From positions 1-11,359 of the forward strand of contig CANHPJ010000024.1 of NCBI GenBank assembly GCA_947462515.1: a stretch of DNA of 11,359 bases. The letters run 5' to 3'. This DNA comes from Bacteroidota bacterium (GTDB lineage Bacteria > Bacteroidota > Bacteroidia > JACCXN01). A program made the translations under genes and the position numbers. Position 1 is the stretch's first letter. Each line of letters starts with the position of its first letter. The notes below the pieces were generated by a model, which was given only the letters and a program-made list of their open reading frames with translations, ran no database searches and was not told where the DNA came from. Shown one piece after another: positions 1 through 6,907 of the stretch.

Positions 1-1
1 A

Positions 2-640
2 GTCGCGGGCAAACTGATATTCCTAAATAAGGGTGAAAGAATAGAGGGTGTCTTTTTGGCTGGTATAGGTAGTCTCGTTCAGTTTTTATTAACAATTGTT
101 TTTGGTGTTTCTTCTTTGTTTTTTCTGATTAAACAAAATCAATTAAATTTCACTCATTATTACTTTATTCTTAAATCATTTTTGTTTTTTAGTGTTGTAA
201 TTTTTTTACTTGTCTTTTTTATCAGAAATAAACTTAAGAAATCCAGCGCTATTCAAAATATAAAGGAATATTTAAAGAGAATTTTTCGTTTTAAAATTCA
301 AGAAATTCTTTACGTTCTTTCACTTAGCATTGCGAGATATCTTATATTTTTCTTTCAGTTTTTCATTCTTTTGCAAATTTTTTTGGTAGACATAATTTTG
401 AAGGATGCCTTAATAATTCTTCCGGCTATTTTTTTTGTAATTACCATCGTTCCTTCTTTTGCATTCGCGGATATAGGCATAAGAGGGGCGGTGTCTGTTT
501 TTTTTATTGGAATAGTTACTAATAATGAAGTTGGCGTATTTGCAGCCTCTTTATCTCTTTGGATAATTAATATTGCACTTCCTGCTATTGCAGGCAATGT
601 TGTAATATTGCAACATCGATTTAAATCGAATTTGAAATGA
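2..640 (+). CDS. Flippase-like / lysylphosphatidylglycerol synthase TM-domain protein (UPF0104), 5' end missing
   Basis: The frame is open from the left edge (codon at 2-4) without a stop, so the gene begins outside the window. A TTG at 56 is just an internal leucine codon. The visible 212 residues are almost entirely membrane-spanning, with about five or six hydrophobic segments broken by a short basic stretch (residues KKSS, KRIFRFK). Two features fit the LPG_synthase_TM/UPF0104 family (PF03706). One is the opening GKLIFLNKGERIEG-type segment before a hydrophobic helix. The other is the late motif PSFAFADIGIRG, which resembles the family's P..a..GiRea signature. Known members are integral inner-membrane proteins. 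Some transfer aminoacyl groups to lipids with a separate soluble domain, but many, as here, consist of the membrane part only and have no proven function. The stop overlaps the next start (ATGA at 637-640), so it is translationally coupled to a glycosyltransferase, which suggests a role in lipid-linked or surface glycan metabolism (inference). Confidence 0.75.
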   Translation, partial: VAGKLIFLNKGERIEGVFLAGIGSLVQFLLTIVFGVSSLFFLIKQNQLNFTHYYFILKSFLFFSVVIFLLVFFIRNKLKKSSAIQNIKEYLKRIFRFKIQEILYVLSLSIARYLIFFFQFFILLQIFLVDIILKDALIILPAIFFVITIVPSFAFADIGIRGAVSVFFIGIVTNNEVGVFAASLSLWIINIALPAIAGNVVILQHRFKSNLK

Positions 641-1779
641 TGGCTTTGTATTTATTTATTGCTTTCGGTGTTTTATTTTTATATTCCACCTTATTGATTT
701 ATTTGGCTTTTCTTTGGTTAAATTCTCCTGAGTTTATAACAAATACCCAATATAAATGTAAAACTATTGTTTCGGTTGTAATATCAGCTCGGAATGAAGC
801 AGTTAACATAAGTAACTGTTTGGAAGACCTGATTGCTCAAAATTATCCATCCTCTCTTTTTGAAATAATTGTTGTTGATGATTCCTCTGAGGATAATACT
901 GTCGAAATTTTAGATCTATTTTCTGAAAAACACAAAGAAAATATAAAAATCATTAAATTAAATGAGATCAGTCCAACTCGAATCGGCAAAAAAGCAGCTA
1001 TCGTAGAGGCAGTCAAAATTGCCAAGGGAAATCTCATTGTTACTACTGATGCCGATTGCAGATTCAATGAAAACTGGCTTCATTCCATTGTTTCCTTTTA
1101 TGAATCTAATAATTACAAAGTTATAATAGGGCCGGTTGCTTTTAATGAGGAAAGAAGTCTCTTTTCAAAAATGCAATCAGTTGAATTTATGGGTTTGATC
1201 GGCATCACTGCATCTTTTTGTTTTTTCAATCGTCCTATTATGTGCAACGGAGCAAATTTTATTTATGAAAAGAACTTGTTTGAAAAATTGAAAACCTATT
1301 CTAAAAATAAAGCCGCAAGCGGTGATGATATTTTTTTATTACTCGACGCAAAAGCTAATGAGCCCAAAGGTTCAATAGGTTTTTTAAAGTCGAGGGAAGC
1401 TATTGTATATACTAAGCCCAATAAATCATTTTCTGATTTTTTTATGCAACGAAAAAGGTGGGCATCCAAAGCCAGTGCTTATAAAGATTTTGATGCTGTC
1501 TTTACTTCATTATTGGTTTTTGTTTGTAATTCATTAATTGTTATTACACTAGTTCTTTCTATATTTTCATTTAAATTTGTTTTGTACACAATCCTTATGC
1601 TTTTGATTAAAAGTATAGTTGATTTTATTTTTTTATATGTTGTTTCAGGTTTTTTTTCTTTACGAAAGTACTTTTGGTTATTTTTACCTGAACAATTTTT
1701 TTATGTAATTTATGTTGTTCTAACTGGCCTTCTTTCACAATTTGGAAAATACACCTGGAAGAACCGCCAATTTTTTTAA
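637..1779 (+). CDS. Membrane glycosyltransferase, family 2
   Basis: A processive-type GT2 enzyme of 380 residues that would transfer a sugar from a nucleotide-sugar donor at the cytoplasmic face of the inner membrane. An N-terminal hydrophobic helix (about 4-28) is followed by the GT-A fold. That fold opens with VVISARNEA (47-55) and IIVVDDSSEDNT (77-88), and the metal-binding DAD is at 138-140. GDD (229-231) is the likely catalytic acid region and QRKRW (271-275) is the Q(Q/R)xRW-like motif of cellulose synthase/hyaluronan synthase relatives. Three or four membrane segments follow (about 287-310, 312-340, 345-368). Two adjacent ATGs (637 and 640) are possible starts. Both overlap the upstream stop, so coupling is likely either way. 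The acceptor and sugar cannot be read from the sequence. The partner flippase-like gene suggests a glycolipid or exported glycan (inference). Length is normal for the family and no motif is missing. Confidence 0.88.
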   Translation: MMALYLFIAFGVLFLYSTLLIYLAFLWLNSPEFITNTQYKCKTIVSVVISARNEAVNISNCLEDLIAQNYPSSLFEIIVVDDSSEDNTVEILDLFSEKHKENIKIIKLNEISPTRIGKKAAIVEAVKIAKGNLIVTTDADCRFNENWLHSIVSFYESNNYKVIIGPVAFNEERSLFSKMQSVEFMGLIGITASFCFFNRPIMCNGANFIYEKNLFEKLKTYSKNKAASGDDIFLLLDAKANEPKGSIGFLKSREAIVYTKPNKSFSDFFMQRKRWASKASAYKDFDAVFTSLLVFVCNSLIVITLVLSIFSFKFVLYTILMLLIKSIVDFIFLYVVSGFFSLRKYFWLFLPEQFFYVIYVVLTGLLSQFGKYTWKNRQFF

Positions 1780-1799
1780 ATAATTAATAAGTATAAGCG

Positions 1800-3020
1800 T
1801 TGACAAAAGAAAATAGTTACTCCAGGTCTTTGAGTTATTATGCTTGGCAAAGATTGAAGAAGAATAAATTGGCTATTGTTGGTTTGGTATTTGTTGTTTT
1901 TTCAACTTTAATTGCTGTATTGGGTGCTTTAATACGTCCTGATTCAACTCCAATGGCAAATGAGATGTTATTGCAACTCACTACCAGAGAGCCAGGGTTT
2001 TCATCCAAAGTAATTTTGATTAGGAAAAACAAACCTTCTGAGAGAGTTTATTTTTATCAGAAAATGTTTTTTGGAGGAGAAGAGAATGATTACACCATTA
2101 TACCAATAAATAAATTCTGGTTTGACAAGGAAGATGTTGTCGTTGAGAAATTTGATGATTCTGGATTGAAAGGCCAAGAAATTCGATTTAATGTCGCCGA
2201 TGCTATTTATCCAATTGATCTTGCAGAGAAAAATTCTATTCGTCGTGTAGAGAATAATTCTTTGGAGATAAATTTGATAGGAAGTGAAAAAATATTAAAA
2301 ACTGTAAGTGAATTACAGAATGAAATAGTTGAAAAAAATGTAAGAAATCAAACTTTCTTACTTGGCACAGATCGTTTTGGAAGAGATATGATGAGCCGGC
2401 TTATGGCAGGTACTTTAGTGTCACTTTCGGTAGGTTTTATTTCTGTTTTGATTTCAATTTTTATAGGCATTTTTGTTGGTGCCTTAGGCGGCTTTTTCAG
2501 GGGAAAATTAGATGATGTAATTGTTTGGCTTATCAATGTTGTTTGGGCTATACCAACTCTATTGCTGGTAATTGCAATAACTTTAGTTTTGGGTAAAGGG
2601 TTTTGGCAGGTTTTCATAGCTGTTGGACTAACTATGTGGGTTGAAGTAGCAAGGGTGGTGCGTGGACAAATCCTTGGTATTCGAGAAAAAGAATTTATTG
2701 AAGCAGGTAGGGCACTTGGGTTTAATGATTTTCGATTGATTTTCAGACATGTGCTCCCAAATGTTATGGGGCCGGTAATTGTAATTTCTGCTGCGAACTT
2801 CGCTTCGGCAATATTAATTGAAGCCGGACTGAGTTTTTTAGGTATCGGAGCTCAGCCACCAATGGCTTCTTGGGGAACAATGATAAGAGATCATTATGGG
2901 TATATTATCACAGGGAAAGCCTATTTGGCTGCCTTTCCAGGCTTGGCTATAATGTTTATGGTGCTCGCCTTTATGCTGGTTGGGAATGGACTTCGTGATG
3001 CTTTGGATAGTAAATTGTAG
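1800..3020 (+). CDS. ABC transporter permease, DppC/OppC type (peptide/nickel family)
   Basis: Inner-membrane permease of a binding-protein-dependent ABC importer, 406 residues. The N-terminal OppC_N-like segment (YYAWQRLKKNKLAIVGL, 13-29) leads into TM1 (about 26-45). The permease domain starts at LLGTDRFGRDMMSRL (187-201), a hallmark of DppC/OppC proteins, and contains the remaining helices. The ATPase-coupling EAA loop is EAGRALGF...HVLPN (301-321), and LSFLGIGAQPP (344-354) is also family-typical. Between TM1 and TM2 lies an insertion of about 140 residues (46-186) predicted to be extracytoplasmic; E. coli DppC and OppC have a much shorter loop. The start is TTG at 1800, because a stop (TAA, 1794-1796) lies just upstream in frame and the conserved N terminus requires it. 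The gap from the glycosyltransferase is 20 bases. Partner permease, ATPase and binding protein genes are not beside it, so they must be elsewhere. Substrate unknown. Confidence 0.9.
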   Translation: MTKENSYSRSLSYYAWQRLKKNKLAIVGLVFVVFSTLIAVLGALIRPDSTPMANEMLLQLTTREPGFSSKVILIRKNKPSERVYFYQKMFFGGEENDYTIIPINKFWFDKEDVVVEKFDDSGLKGQEIRFNVADAIYPIDLAEKNSIRRVENNSLEINLIGSEKILKTVSELQNEIVEKNVRNQTFLLGTDRFGRDMMSRLMAGTLVSLSVGFISVLISIFIGIFVGALGGFFRGKLDDVIVWLINVVWAIPTLLLVIAITLVLGKGFWQVFIAVGLTMWVEVARVVRGQILGIREKEFIEAGRALGFNDFRLIFRHVLPNVMGPVIVISAANFASAILIEAGLSFLGIGAQPPMASWGTMIRDHYGYIITGKAYLAAFPGLAIMFMVLAFMLVGNGLRDALDSKL

Positions 3021-3036
3021 TTGATATGCAACATAT

Positions 3037-3069
3037 AAAAAAAACAGCCTGTATAAGGGCTGTTTTTTT
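3037..3069. terminator. Bidirectional intrinsic terminator between convergent genes
   Basis: Stem AACAGCC (3043-3049) pairs with GGCTGTT (3058-3064) around an 8-base loop. It is flanked by an A run (3037-3044) and a T run (3063-3069), so either transcript ends in a hairpin plus U tract. It lies 16 bases after the permease stop and 25 bases before the end of the opposing DUF3127 gene. Confidence 0.85.
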
Positions 3070-3094
3070 ATGTAATCTAAAATCTAAATTTCAA

Positions 3095-3454
3095 TTAAAA
3101 AGGAAGATCATTGGTTTCAGCAGGAATAAAGCTGTCATTTGATTGATTACTTGACTCGTTGCTTTGAGTATTAGTACTCGTGCTGTTTTCAATTCTCCAT
3201 CCTTGAATAGAGTTAAAATATTTGGTTTCGCCCTGAGGATTAACCCATTCTCTTCCTCTTAAATTGATGGAAATTTTAACACTGTCATTTATTCTGTAAT
3301 TGTTTAATAAATCACACTTATCTTGGGTAAATTCTACCAAGATATGTTGAGGATATTGTTCTTCTGTAGTAACAACTACTTCTCTTTTTCTAAAACTTCC
3401 TGTCCCGATTGTTTTAGTGGTGTCAATCATTTTTATTCTTCCGGTAACTTCCAT
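3095..3454 (-). CDS. DUF3127 family protein with SSB-like C-terminal tip
   Basis: A 119-residue protein that I match to DUF3127 (PF11325), a family found mainly in Bacteroidota. Family-like features are the opening MEVTGRIKMI, the segment GSFRKREVVV (18-27), the QYPQHILVEF stretch (33-42), and LRGREWVNPQGETKYFNSIQGWRIE (65-89). The core is a compact beta-rich fold of about 90 residues, probably an OB fold. A Ser/Asn/Thr-rich linker (about 91-113) follows, and the protein ends NDLPF. A folded core, a disordered polar linker and a terminal D(I/L)PF tip is the architecture of bacterial single-strand DNA-binding protein, whose tip docks replication and repair enzymes. DNA binding here is inference only, since the family has no established function as far as I know. 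The ATG at 3454 is preceded by an A-rich leader. It lies 54 bases downstream of the flavin reductase gene and may share its transcript. Confidence 0.82.
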   Translation of the reverse strand: MEVTGRIKMIDTTKTIGTGSFRKREVVVTTEEQYPQHILVEFTQDKCDLLNNYRINDSVKISINLRGREWVNPQGETKYFNSIQGWRIENSTSTNTQSNESSNQSNDSFIPAETNDLPF

Positions 3455-3508
3455 GTTTTTAAAGCTTTTAATTGTTTTTTTTTGTAAAGTTAAAAAATCT
3501 TTCCTTAA

Positions 3509-4402
3509 TTATCCATTAAATGATAAGAGTGTTTTCCACGCGTTTTGAACCTCATTTGTTAAAATGTATGTTTTTGCTAACATATGCAATTCTTGTTCCA
3601 AAATTTTTGGGCTGTCTTTGTGTTTGATGAATAATCCACTTAGCTCCATTAATTTAAACTCATTAACCGTTGTTTCATCAGGAAGGTTTTCGATATTCCC
3701 TAATATGCCTAAGTCATTTCCTGTCAGTATGCTGCTCAATCTAATTCTTTCTGGCATTCTATCAACTCCGATTCCCATGCTAGTAAGGGGCTTTTCTACT
3801 TCAAAAAGTGAGCTTCCTGATGCTCTGCTATACCAGTTATGTCCTAATCTTGCAACTAGGTCTATTTTGTTCTGGTCAATCTTTCCGTTTTTGTCTAATA
3901 CATCTTTGCTTATGTGTATCAAAATGATTTCGCAAACAATCAGGTTTCCTGCCCCACCTTCTTTTCCCAATTCAATGATTTCCTTTACTCTGCATTCCAT
4001 TTGAAATGGTGATTCCTTTACTCTAAATGGTTTTATTAATTCTGAGGCTAGAGGGGTGAGCCCTGCTTTGTTGAATTCATTGATGTTTTTTGGATATTCT
4101 GTGCTTGACAATGATGTTTGTTGAACTATGTCATAATTTACAGCATTGATAACAACTTCAGGGATTTCTTTTACGTTTTCTAAAGTATGTTTTGTCGTAT
4201 TGTCCCTAACTCTCCTTGCCGGAGAAAAAATCGCAATTGGTGGATTGGCACTAAAAACATTGTAAAAACTAAAAGGGCTAAGATTCGGATTCCCATCTCT
4301 GTCAATTGTGCTTGCAAGTGCTATAGGTCTTGGAGCAACTCCTGAAAGCAGGTGGCTGTGGGTTAATGCTGTTGGGTTTTTTTTAGGATCTATTGTTATC
4401 AT
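3509..4402 (-). CDS. Flavin reductase-like domain flavoprotein (DIM6/NTAB family)
   Basis: A predicted cytosolic FMN-binding protein of 297 residues with a flavin reductase-like split-barrel domain in the first two thirds. Recognisable blocks are HLLSGVAPRPIALAST, NLSPFSFYNVFSANPP and the RRVRDNTTKHTLEN segment that usually contacts the flavin phosphate. SSTEYPKNINEFNKAGLTP and the SPFQMECRVKEIIELG strand follow. These families reduce flavins or use bound FMN in oxidoreductase reactions; substrate and partner oxygenase are unknown here. The C-terminal part (roughly 210-297, RMPERIRLSS... to LLSFNG) is a helical extension beyond the core domain. I chose ATG at 4402. A GTG three codons upstream (4411) is also in frame but less likely. 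A -7 element lies at 4448-4455. The gene is transcribed away from tRNA-Leu(UAG), and DUF3127 follows on the same strand. Confidence 0.88.
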   Translation of the reverse strand: MITIDPKKNPTALTHSHLLSGVAPRPIALASTIDRDGNPNLSPFSFYNVFSANPPIAIFSPARRVRDNTTKHTLENVKEIPEVVINAVNYDIVQQTSLSSTEYPKNINEFNKAGLTPLASELIKPFRVKESPFQMECRVKEIIELGKEGGAGNLIVCEIILIHISKDVLDKNGKIDQNKIDLVARLGHNWYSRASGSSLFEVEKPLTSMGIGVDRMPERIRLSSILTGNDLGILGNIENLPDETTVNEFKLMELSGLFIKHKDSPKILEQELHMLAKTYILTNEVQNAWKTLLSFNG

Positions 4403-4447
4403 GGGGTTCACTGTTTGAATTTGACTGATTTTTTAATATTAGAGTTA

Positions 4448-4455
4448 CAAATTTA
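4448..4455 (-). promoter_or_regulatory. Bacteroidota -7 element for the flavin reductase gene
   Basis: Read on the minus strand this is TAAATTTG, an exact match to TAnnTTTG, 45 bases before the ATG at 4402. No clear TTG -33 box sits at the usual distance, so the assignment rests on the -7 box and its position. Confidence 0.5.
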
Positions 4456-4534
4456 ATGGTTTTTCATGTTACAGGGTTTAAATTTTATTGTCATTATTTT
4501 TTTTTAAAAATATCGCGTAATAAAAAAAAAGTAA

Positions 4535-4542
4535 TATATTTG
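4535..4542 (+). promoter_or_regulatory. Bacteroidota -7 element for tRNA-Leu(UAG)
   Basis: TATATTTG, followed by C, matches TAnnTTTG exactly and ends 40 bases before the tRNA 5' end. The upstream DNA is A/T-only with no obvious TTG -33 box. Position and the TTTGC form, common before stable RNA genes in this phylum, support it. Confidence 0.65.
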
Positions 4543-4582
4543 CACTCCTCTTATCAAAAGCGGAATTTTTTAAAAGCCTAAT

Positions 4583-4664
4583 GCGGATGTGGCGTAATTG
4601 GTAGCCGCGCCAGACTTAGGATCTGGTGCCGAGAGGCGTGGGGGTTCGAGTCCCTTCATCCGCA
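4583..4664 (+). tRNA. tRNA-Leu(UAG)
   Basis: A complete class II tRNA cloverleaf. The acceptor stem GCGGATG (4583-4589) pairs with CATCCGC (4657-4663), with discriminator A at 4664. The anticodon stem CCAGA/TCTGG (4610-4614/4622-4626) encloses loop CTTAGGA with anticodon TAG at 4617-4619. The long variable arm has stem GCC/GGC with loop GAGA (4628-4637). The T loop is TTCGAGT (4645-4651), and its stem has two G-T pairs next to the acceptor stem. The 3' CCA is not encoded (ACA follows), so it must be added enzymatically. Anticodon UAG reads CUN leucine codons. Confidence 0.97.
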
Positions 4665-4674
4665 CACAAAAATT

Positions 4675-4725
4675 GAAATCAGAAATATGAAACTTTTTAG
4701 TTTTCGTGTTTCTGATTTTCTTTTT
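4675..4725 (+). terminator. Intrinsic terminator after tRNA-Leu(UAG)
   Basis: Stem AAATCAGAAA (4676-4685) pairs perfectly with TTTCTGATTT (4709-4718). A smaller inner stem GAAA/TTTC (4689-4692/4702-4705) extends it, and TTTTCTTTTT follows. It lies 11 bases after the tRNA and 39 bases before tig, so tig probably needs its own promoter or readthrough. Confidence 0.75.
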
Positions 4726-4731
4726 AAAATT

Positions 4732-4739
4732 TAAAGTTG
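4732..4739 (+). promoter_or_regulatory. Possible weak -7 element for tig
   Basis: TAAAGTTG differs from TAnnTTTG at one position and ends 24 bases before the tig ATG, just beyond the tRNA terminator. No TTG is found at the expected -33 distance, so this is tentative. Confidence 0.3.
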
Positions 4740-4763
4740 CATCAGTAAATCAATTTTTTTATT

Positions 4764-6122
4764 ATGGATATCATTAAAGAACAAGTAGATAGTTTAAATG
4801 CTGTAATTAAAATCAAGTTAACTCCTGAAGATTATCAGTCTCAGGTGGATAAATCACTTAAAGAATATTCTAAAAAAGTTTCGTTGCCAGGTTTTCGACC
4901 AGGAAAAGTACCCTCCGGTATGGTGAAAAAAATGCACGGTAAATCTATTTTGATAGAAGAGATTAATAAAATACTTTCTAATTCTCTTCATAATTATATT
5001 TCGGAAAATAAAATAGAGATTTTGGGTAATCCGTTGCCTAAAGAAAGTGAAGCAGCCAAAATTGACTGGGATAATCAAAAAAATATGGAGTTTTCATATG
5101 ATTTAGGTTTGTCTCCACAGTTTAATATAGAAATAGACGCGAATCATCAATTTGAATCTTATATAATAAAAACAGATGATGTTCTCGTTCAGACTCAAGT
5201 TGATAATTTCGCTAAACGCTATGGGAAAGTTTCAGTTCCTGCAGAGTCAGGTCTGGATGATTTAATTCACGCTGATTTTGTTGAGTTGGGTGCAGATAAC
5301 AGTCCTGTTGAAGAAGGTGTTCACAAGGCAAGCTCGATATTGATAAATGCAGTAAAAGATGAAGAAACTAGAAATAAATTAATTGGTTTAAAAATTGGAG
5401 ACAAATTAATTGTAGAACCTACAAAATTATCAGATAACGAAGTTGATTTGGCAGCTATGCTTGGTGTAAACAAAGATCAACTTTCAAATGTTAGTTCTAA
5501 GTTCGAAATAACGGTAAAGGAATTGAGTCATTTAAAGCCTGCAGAGTTAAATCAAGAGCTATTTGATAAAGTTTTTGGAGATGGTAATGTAAAAACGGAG
5601 CAGGAATTTAAGGAAAGAGTAAAAACTGAACTTCAGTCTCAGTATGATGAAATTACGGAGGGGAAATTGTTAAACGATGTGGCAGATTATTTAATCGAAA
5701 ATTTGAAAATAATTCTTCCTGATGAATTTCTTAAAAAATGGATGGTTGCTGTTAGCGAAAAACCAGTAACTCTGGAACAAATCAGTACCGAATATGATAA
5801 TTATTCAAAAGGATTGCGTTGGCAGTTAATTGAAAATAAAATCATCAAAGAAAACGCTATTAAGGTCTCTGTAGAAGATGTTAAAGAATATGCGGCCAAA
5901 TCTTTGAAAGGATATTATAGCAGATATGGGATTTGGAATGTTAATCCCGCCGAATTAGAAGCGATGGTTGGAAATATGCTTAAAGACAAAGAAGAATTAA
6001 AGAGGTTGTATGAAAGAGTATATGATCTTAAAATTTTGGAGGTTTTCAAAAAGCAATATAAGTTAAAGTCAAAAGAGCTTACTTATGAAGAATACCTTAA
6101 TGAAATCCAACCCAAAAAATAG
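4764..6122 (+). CDS. tig: Trigger factor, ribosome-associated chaperone
   Basis: A 452-residue trigger factor that binds near the ribosome exit tunnel and shields nascent chains. The N-terminal ribosome-binding domain (about 1-115) carries the signature loop GFRPGKVP (43-50) followed by IEEINK. The middle region (about 150-255), which aligns in position with the FKBP-type prolyl isomerase domain, is divergent. HADFVELG and GLKIGDKLIVEP are recognisable, but the typical FKBP active-site pattern is not obvious, so isomerase activity is doubtful. The C-terminal chaperone arms (about 256-452) are helical, with FGDGNVKTEQEFKERVK at the start and a lysine-rich end. The length is normal for the family. 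The ATG at 4764 is preceded by a T-rich leader with no Shine-Dalgarno motif. It stands upstream of clpP (39-base gap) and clpX, the tig-clpP-clpX order seen in many bacteria, which places folding and degradation of new proteins together. Confidence 0.95.
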   Translation: MDIIKEQVDSLNAVIKIKLTPEDYQSQVDKSLKEYSKKVSLPGFRPGKVPSGMVKKMHGKSILIEEINKILSNSLHNYISENKIEILGNPLPKESEAAKIDWDNQKNMEFSYDLGLSPQFNIEIDANHQFESYIIKTDDVLVQTQVDNFAKRYGKVSVPAESGLDDLIHADFVELGADNSPVEEGVHKASSILINAVKDEETRNKLIGLKIGDKLIVEPTKLSDNEVDLAAMLGVNKDQLSNVSSKFEITVKELSHLKPAELNQELFDKVFGDGNVKTEQEFKERVKTELQSQYDEITEGKLLNDVADYLIENLKIILPDEFLKKWMVAVSEKPVTLEQISTEYDNYSKGLRWQLIENKIIKENAIKVSVEDVKEYAAKSLKGYYSRYGIWNVNPAELEAMVGNMLKDKEELKRLYERVYDLKILEVFKKQYKLKSKELTYEEYLNEIQPKK

Positions 6123-6161
6123 TATAATTGCACCCGGATTTTAAACTTAAAAAAATAATAT

Positions 6162-6839
6162 ATGTTTGATCAAAATGAATTTAGAAAATATGCGGTTAAA
6201 CATCGTGGAATCAACGGTTTAACCTTTGATCAGTATACTGGTCATGTTAATTCTTCTTTAACTCCATACATTATTGAGGAACGTCAATTGAATGTTGCTC
6301 AAATGGATGTTTTCTCAAGATTAATGATGGATAGGATTATTTTTCTTGGAACAGGTATTAACGATCAAGTGGCAAATGTTCTTCAGGCACAATTGTTGTT
6401 TCTCGAATCAGTAGATTCTAGAAAAGATATTCAAATATACTTGAATTCACCGGGTGGATCTGTTTATGCCGGTTTAGGAATTTATGATACTATGCAATAT
6501 ATAACCTGCGATGTGGCTACAATTTGTACTGGGATGGCTGCTTCAATGGGGGCAGTTTTGCTATGTGCTGGTGCTGCTGGTAAAAGATCTGCCTTAAAGC
6601 ATGCAAGAGTTATGATTCATCAGCCTATGGGTGGCGCAGAGGGACAAGCTTCTGATATTGAAATTACAGCTCGCGAAATTCAGAAATTGAAAAAGGAGCT
6701 TTATGAGATTATTGCAACGCATTCGGGTCAGACATATGAAAAAGTTTGGGCAGATAGTGATAGAGATTATTGGATGATTGCCGAAGAAGCGAAAGCATAC
6801 GGGATGATTGATGAAATGTTATTAAGAAACAATAAATAA
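6162..6839 (+). CDS. clpP: ATP-dependent Clp protease proteolytic subunit
   Basis: The serine peptidase (S14) that forms the two-ring degradation chamber fed by ClpX. All three catalytic residues are visible with canonical spacing: Ser128 in GMAAS (124-128), His153 in MIHQP (151-155) and Asp202 in DRDYWM. The substrate-channel and oxyanion segment NSPGGSVYAGLGIYDTMQ (95-112) is intact. The 225-residue length includes an N-terminal stretch of about 35 residues before the SSLTPYIIEERQ region. This is longer than mature E. coli ClpP, and part may be removed by self-processing (inference from the family). The ATG at 6162 has an A/T-rich leader. The gene lies 39 bases after tig, with no clear promoter between (TATAATTG at 6124-6131 is one base off the -7 consensus and has no -33 box), so co-transcription with tig is likely. 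A terminator follows it. Confidence 0.97.
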   Translation: MFDQNEFRKYAVKHRGINGLTFDQYTGHVNSSLTPYIIEERQLNVAQMDVFSRLMMDRIIFLGTGINDQVANVLQAQLLFLESVDSRKDIQIYLNSPGGSVYAGLGIYDTMQYITCDVATICTGMAASMGAVLLCAGAAGKRSALKHARVMIHQPMGGAEGQASDIEITAREIQKLKKELYEIIATHSGQTYEKVWADSDRDYWMIAEEAKAYGMIDEMLLRNNK

Positions 6840-6863
6840 TTTTTTTTGTTTCAACTTAATGTC

Positions 6864-6896
6864 AGCCGTCCCGTAAATAAACGGGGCGGCTTTTTA
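6864..6896 (+). terminator. Intrinsic terminator or attenuator between clpP and clpX
   Basis: An 11-bp stem, AGCCGTCCCGT (6864-6874) with ACGGGGCGGCT (6881-6891), has one T-G wobble and a 6-base loop AAATAA, then TTTTT (6891-6895). The GC-rich stem stands out from its AT-rich surroundings. It ends 12 bases before the clpX start, leaving no room for a promoter downstream. Confidence 0.85.
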
Positions 6897-6907
6897 ATAA
6901 AGTAATT

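Noticed and set aside
3564..4004. A 146-codon plus-strand open frame.
   Set aside because: It lies entirely antisense to the clearly homologous flavin reductase gene and has no promoter or recognisable domain.
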